From Frankiales bacterium (GTDB lineage: Bacteria; Actinomycetota; Actinomycetes; Mycobacteriales; Jatrophihabitantaceae): a stretch of DNA of 5,115 nt. A program made the translations under genes and the position numbers. Under the pieces are notes generated by a model, which had not been told where the DNA came from, searched no databases, and saw only the letters and a program-made list of their open reading frames with translations. How positions within the stretch are numbered: position 1 is the stretch's first letter; each line of letters starts with the position of its first letter. Below are positions 1-2,802 of the stretch, one piece after another. The stretch covers positions 1 to 5,115 of the forward strand of contig JAOPUY010000447.1 of the NCBI GenBank assembly GCA_025963265.1, read 5' to 3'.

Positions 1-64
1 GGGGCGCCGGGGCAGCCGGCAGCTCGATGCCGAGCTCGGCCAGCCGAGCTGAATGCGAATCCAT
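1..64 (-). CDS. RidA-family protein, N-terminal fragment (5' end only)
   Basis: Only the first 21 codons are in the window; the gene continues leftward beyond position 1. Reading the minus strand from ATG at 64-62 gives MDSHSARLAELGIELP followed by AAPAP. The 'RLAELGIELP' opening is what I recall from actinobacterial RidA-like (YjgF/YER057c) proteins such as M. tuberculosis Rv3678c. RidA enzymes hydrolyse reactive enamine/imine intermediates from PLP-enzyme reactions, but many paralogues of this subgroup have no assigned substrate and the catalytic part is not visible here. A TTG three codons upstream (73-71) is an alternative start. ATG is preferred because the family resemblance begins there and a -10-like hexamer lies 7 nt before it. 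Divergent placement beside the ATPase operon matches the mycobacterial order and supports the call. Confidence 0.72.
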   Translation of the reverse strand, partial: MDSHSARLAELGIELPAAPAP

Positions 65-71
65 GGCACGC

Positions 72-77
72 AACGTA
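72..77 (-). promoter_or_regulatory. Putative -10 element of the RidA-like gene, leaderless type
   Basis: On the minus strand the hexamer TACGTT (TANNNT) ends 7 nt before the ATG at 64, which puts the expected transcription start at or next to the A of the start codon. No purine-rich Shine-Dalgarno sequence lies in the intervening GCGTGCC. No convincing -35 box is visible, which is common for actinobacterial housekeeping promoters. The call rests on position and hexamer only. Confidence 0.45.
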
Positions 78-123
78 CCGCGTGCTCTGACGGCCGAGCA
101 GGACCCACGGCGGATTCGGTTTG

Positions 124-129
124 TACGCT
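124..129 (+). promoter_or_regulatory. Putative -10 element of the ATPase operon, leaderless type
   Basis: TACGCT (TANNNT) is followed by six nucleotides (GGCAGG) and then ATG at 136, so transcription would begin at the start codon itself. The AGG directly abutting the ATG is too close to act as a ribosome binding site. This hexamer overlaps the alternative TTG start at 121, which argues against that start. No clear -35 box is seen. Confidence 0.45.
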
Positions 130-135
130 GGCAGG

Positions 136-1143
136 ATGCCGTCTGAATCGATCAGCGCCCTCAGCCCGAGGCTGCATGTGGTCACCGGCAAAGGCGGCAC
201 CGGCAAGACCACCGTCGCCGCCGCGCTGGCCCTCGGGCTCGCGGCCGGCGGCCATCGGATCTTGCTGGTGGAGGTCGAGGGCCGGCAGGGGCTGGCCCAG
301 CTTTTTGACACGCCGCCGCTGCCCTACGTCGAGACCCGGCTCGCCGCCAGCCAGGGCGGAGAGGTGATCGGCCTGGCCGTCGACCCCGAAGCCGCCATGC
401 TCGAGTACCTCGAGCTGTTCTACTCGATCAAGCGCGGCGGGTCGGTGCTGCGCAAGATGGGCGCCGTCGACTTCGTCACCACCATCGCGCCCGGGCTGCG
501 CGACGTGCTGCTCACCGGCAAGGCGAAGGAGGCCGTCACCCGCAAGGTGGGCGGTCGCCCGGTGTTCGACGCCGTGGTGCTCGACGCCCCGCCGACGGGG
601 CGGATCACCCAATTCCTGCAGGCCACCCACGAGGTCGCCGACCTGGCCAAGTTCGGTCCGATCCATAAGCAGAGCGTCGGCGTGAGCACGCTGCTGCACT
701 CCCCGCAGACCGTCATCCACCTGGTCACGCTGCTGGAGGAGATGCCGGTGCAGGAGACGCTCGACGCGGCGGCCGAGCTGCGGGCCGCCGACTACCGCAT
801 CGGCCGGGTGATCGTGAACCGCGCCCGACCGGTGCTGGTCGAGGCCGGCTTGCTGCACGAGGGCAGCGTGGATGAGCAGACGCTGGCCCGCGGGTTGACC
901 CAGGCCGGCCTGCAATCGGGAGTCGCAGTGGGGCTCGCGACCGCGCTGGCCACCGAGGTCAACGAGTACTCCCAACGTCAGGCGGTCGAGGCCGAGGCCG
1001 ATGACCAGTTGGCCGCCGCGGGCCTGCCGATCGTGCGGCTGCCCGAGCTCAGCCCGCCGGTCGACGTCGGCGGCCTCTTCGAGCTCGCTGGGGCGCTGGA
1101 GCCGCGGGAGTGGCAGTACCCGCCGAACGGAGTCCGCTCGTGA
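136..1143 (+). CDS. ArsA/Get3-like P-loop ATPase, subunit 1 (Rv3679-like)
   Basis: A 335-residue SIMIBI-class ATPase of the ArsA/Get3 family, predicted cytoplasmic. The deviant Walker A motif GKGGTGKTT lies at residues 18-26, and K19 is the intersubunit signature lysine. The segment EVEGRQGLAQLFD follows the P-loop. The switch II-type motif DAPPTGR is at 150-156, and the conserved block TIAPGLRDVLLTGK lies before it. These features match M. tuberculosis Rv3679 as I recall it; that protein pairs with Rv3680 and has been discussed as a bacterial Get3-like complex. Its substrate is not established. The protein has no cysteine at all, so the arsenite-binding cysteines of ArsA and the CxxC zinc site of Get3 are both missing; 'arsenite-transporting ATPase' would be a poor name. 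ATG at 136 is chosen over TTG at 121 because the -10 hexamer overlaps the TTG. It is the first gene of a translationally coupled pair. Confidence 0.93.
   Translation: MPSESISALSPRLHVVTGKGGTGKTTVAAALALGLAAGGHRILLVEVEGRQGLAQLFDTPPLPYVETRLAASQGGEVIGLAVDPEAAMLEYLELFYSIKRGGSVLRKMGAVDFVTTIAPGLRDVLLTGKAKEAVTRKVGGRPVFDAVVLDAPPTGRITQFLQATHEVADLAKFGPIHKQSVGVSTLLHSPQTVIHLVTLLEEMPVQETLDAAAELRAADYRIGRVIVNRARPVLVEAGLLHEGSVDEQTLARGLTQAGLQSGVAVGLATALATEVNEYSQRQAVEAEADDQLAAAGLPIVRLPELSPPVDVGGLFELAGALEPREWQYPPNGVRS
1129..1132 (+). promoter_or_regulatory. Ribosome binding site deciding the start of ATPase subunit 2
   Basis: GGAG sits 7 nt before GTG at 1140. This is ideal spacing and selects that start over the in-frame GTG at 1110, which has no Shine-Dalgarno at a usable distance. 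The site lies inside the end of the upstream gene, as expected for coupled translation. Confidence 0.75.
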
Positions 1144-2282
1144 CCGCGGCCAAACCTCGTCGCCGGGCCCCGGTCTTCGATGTCGACCAGTTGCTCAAGG
1201 ATCCGGAGATCAAGGTCATCGTGACCTGCGGCAGTGGCGGCGTCGGCAAGACGACCACCGCGGCCGCGCTGGCGCTGCGCGCGGCCGAGCAGGGCCGCAA
1301 GGTCGTCGTGCTCACGATCGACCCAGCCCGCCGGCTCGCGCAGGCGCTCGGCCTGACCGAGCTCGACAACACCCCGCGCCCGGTGCGCGGCCTGGACGCG
1401 GCGCAGTCCGGCAAGCTGCAGGCGATGATGCTGGACATGAAGCGGACCTTCGACGAGGTCGTTTCCGCGCACACCACCCCGGACAAGGCCGAGCAGGTCT
1501 TCGCCAACCCGTTCTATCAGTCGTTGTCCGCCTCCTTCGCCGGTACTCAGGAGTACATGGCGATGGAGAAGCTCTCGCAGTTGCGGTCCCAACTGGTGGC
1601 CGAGGGCGAGTGGGATCTGATCGTCGTCGACACGCCGCCCTCGCGATCGGCGCTGGATTTCCTGGACGTCCGGATGATCCGGTTGCTGACGGCGCCGGCG
1701 CGGGCGGGGGGCAAGGCCTACCTCAAGGTGGTGACCGCGTCGTTCAACATCTTCGGCAAGGTGCTGACCCGAATCCTGGGCAACGACCTGCTGGGCAACG
1801 TCTCGTCGTTCGTCGCGTCGCTGGAGACCATGTTCGGCGGCTTCCGAGAGCGGGCCGATCAGACCTATGAGCTGCTCAAGGGGTCCGACACCGCGTTCGT
1901 GGTCGTCTCCTCACCGGAGCCCGACGCACTGCGCGAGGCGTCTTTCTTCGTCGAGCGGCTGCAGCATGAGCAGATGCCGCTGGCCGGCGTGCTGATGAAC
2001 CGGCTACGCGGCGCGGCCGCCGGGTTGTCAGCCGAGGGGGCGGGCGCGGCACTGGAGCGGCTAGCCGAGCTCGCGGACGACTCACCGGCCAGCCTGCTGG
2101 CTCAGGCCGCGTTGCGGGTCCACGTCGAGTCGGTCCGGGCAGCCGCCCATGACCGCGCGATGATCGCGCGCTTTGCCGCCGCCCACCCGGACGTGCCCCA
2201 GCGATCCATCCCCGCCCTGCCGACGGACGTGCACGACCTGGTCGGCCTACGGGCCGTGGGCGACTCACTCGCCGACGGCTGA
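1140..2282 (+). CDS. ArsA/Get3-like P-loop ATPase, subunit 2 (Rv3680-like)
   Basis: A 380-residue partner of the preceding ATPase. Its GTG start overlaps the upstream TGA stop (GTGA). The Walker A motif is CGSGGVGKTT at residues 30-39. The position of the signature lysine is serine (S32); the Rv3680 sequence I recall has alanine there, so this subunit probably relies on the lysine of its partner in a heterodimer. The motif VLTIDPARRLAQALG follows, then MMLDMKRTFDE and GTQEYMAMEKL. The switch II-type motif is DTPPSRSALDFLD at 164-176, and MFGGFRERADQTYELLK and SSPEPDALREASFFV lie further on. The only cysteine is C30, immediately before the P-loop. After DFLD the sequence runs straight into VRMIRLLTAP, whereas I recall about ten extra residues here in relatives (see findings). 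A basic N-terminal stretch (KPRRR) precedes the ATPase core. The cargo is unknown. Confidence 0.92.
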   Translation: MTAAKPRRRAPVFDVDQLLKDPEIKVIVTCGSGGVGKTTTAAALALRAAEQGRKVVVLTIDPARRLAQALGLTELDNTPRPVRGLDAAQSGKLQAMMLDMKRTFDEVVSAHTTPDKAEQVFANPFYQSLSASFAGTQEYMAMEKLSQLRSQLVAEGEWDLIVVDTPPSRSALDFLDVRMIRLLTAPARAGGKAYLKVVTASFNIFGKVLTRILGNDLLGNVSSFVASLETMFGGFRERADQTYELLKGSDTAFVVVSSPEPDALREASFFVERLQHEQMPLAGVLMNRLRGAAAGLSAEGAGAALERLAELADDSPASLLAQAALRVHVESVRAAAHDRAMIARFAAAHPDVPQRSIPALPTDVHDLVGLRAVGDSLADG

Positions 2283-2624
2283 GCTCACCGGGCGAGATCG
2301 ACGGGCGTAGGGCCGGGGCGGTCGGGCGTACTCGTCGCTGTTCTTGCGCGAGCCGAGGAAGGCCCACCAGGAGCGGACCTCCGGACGCCGGCGCAGCAGG
2401 GCGCGGCGTTCCCGCTCGGTCATGCCGCCCCAGACGCCGAACTCGATGCGGTTGTCGAGCGCGTCGGCCAGGCACTCGATTCGGACGACGCACCCGGCGC
2501 AGATCAACTTCGCGCGGTGCTGGGCCGCGCCCGCGACGAAAAGCGATTCCGGATCCACGTCCTTGCAGGCGCCCTCGGAGGCCCAGCCCGCTCGTCCAGC
2601 TGCTTCAAACTTGGAGATATGCAC
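2265..2624 (-). CDS. whiB4: WhiB4-like iron-sulfur transcriptional regulator
   Basis: A 119-residue Wbl protein. Four cysteines (C20, C42, C45, C51) in the order C-x21-C-x2-C-x5-C are the expected ligands of a [4Fe-4S] cluster, and the hallmark turn GVWGG lies at 63-67, followed by MTERERRALLRR. The core DALDNRIEFGVWGGMTER closely resembles M. tuberculosis WhiB4, and the position next to ponA2 agrees. In mycobacteria WhiB4 is a redox-responsive, DNA-binding regulator of the oxidative-stress response. The C-terminal tail is arginine-rich (RPPRPYARRSR), which fits DNA contact. The start is GTG at 2624: an in-frame TAA lies two codons upstream (2630-2628) and no other suitable start precedes C20. 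A GAAAGG sequence 10 nt upstream may serve as the ribosome binding site. The 3' end overlaps the end of ATPase subunit 2 by 18 bp in convergent orientation. Confidence 0.9.
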   Translation of the reverse strand: MHISKFEAAGRAGWASEGACKDVDPESLFVAGAAQHRAKLICAGCVVRIECLADALDNRIEFGVWGGMTERERRALLRRRPEVRSWWAFLGSRKNSDEYARPPRPYARRSRPVSSAVGE

Positions 2625-2634
2625 GGTTTATGGG

Positions 2635-2640
2635 CCTTTC
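2635..2640 (-). promoter_or_regulatory. Possible ribosome binding site of whiB4-like gene
   Basis: On the minus strand GAAAGG lies 10 nt before the GTG at 2624. The spacing is slightly long but it is the only purine-rich match. This gene therefore appears to have a leader, unlike the three putatively leaderless genes in the window. Confidence 0.45.
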
Positions 2641-2788
2641 GCGAGGTAGCGAGTCAGTTAGGAGCTCTCGTGCTCGCCTCGTTGACGCGCCTGCAGACGT
2701 CCTATGACGCCTGCCAGCCCAGACTGTTCGTCGACTGAAGGGACGCCTTGAGCGCGCTGTGCGGACACCCGCCGGCTGGCCCTGCCCG

Positions 2789-2794
2789 TAGACT
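2789..2794 (+). promoter_or_regulatory. Putative -10 element of ponA2-like gene, leaderless type
   Basis: TAGACT (TANNNT) is followed by CTGTCCCC and then GTG at 2803, so transcription would start at or within 1-2 nt of the start codon. The eight intervening bases contain no Shine-Dalgarno sequence. This is the most convincing of the three leaderless-type hexamers in the window. No good -35 match is seen at the usual distance. Confidence 0.55.
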
Positions 2795-2802
2795 CTGTCC
2801 CC

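Larger units (their letters stand above)
2625..2802. other. Divergent intergenic region between whiB4-like and ponA2-like genes
   Basis: This 178-bp stretch separates the two divergent start codons and must carry both promoters. On the plus side a clear TAGACT hexamer is present near the right end. On the minus side no TANNNT hexamer is well placed. The heptamer CGCCTGC occurs twice, exactly 20 bp apart (2688 and 2708), and a related GACGCCT occurs at 2742. Short reading frames crossing the region show no family resemblance and I do not call them genes. I see no terminator and no RNA gene. Confidence 0.6.

Noticed and set aside
30..39. Perfect palindrome CCGAGCTCGG
   Set aside because: It lies inside the RidA-like coding sequence, encoding part of LAELG; short GC-rich palindromes are common here.
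1001..1870. A 289-codon plus-strand frame overlapping both ATPases
   Set aside because: Its composition is arginine/glycine/alanine-rich without motifs, and it is out of frame with two well-supported ATPases.
2344..2649. A plus-strand frame of 101 codons opposite the whiB4-like gene
   Set aside because: The minus strand carries the four cysteine ligands and GVWGG motif of a Wbl protein; the plus frame has no family features.
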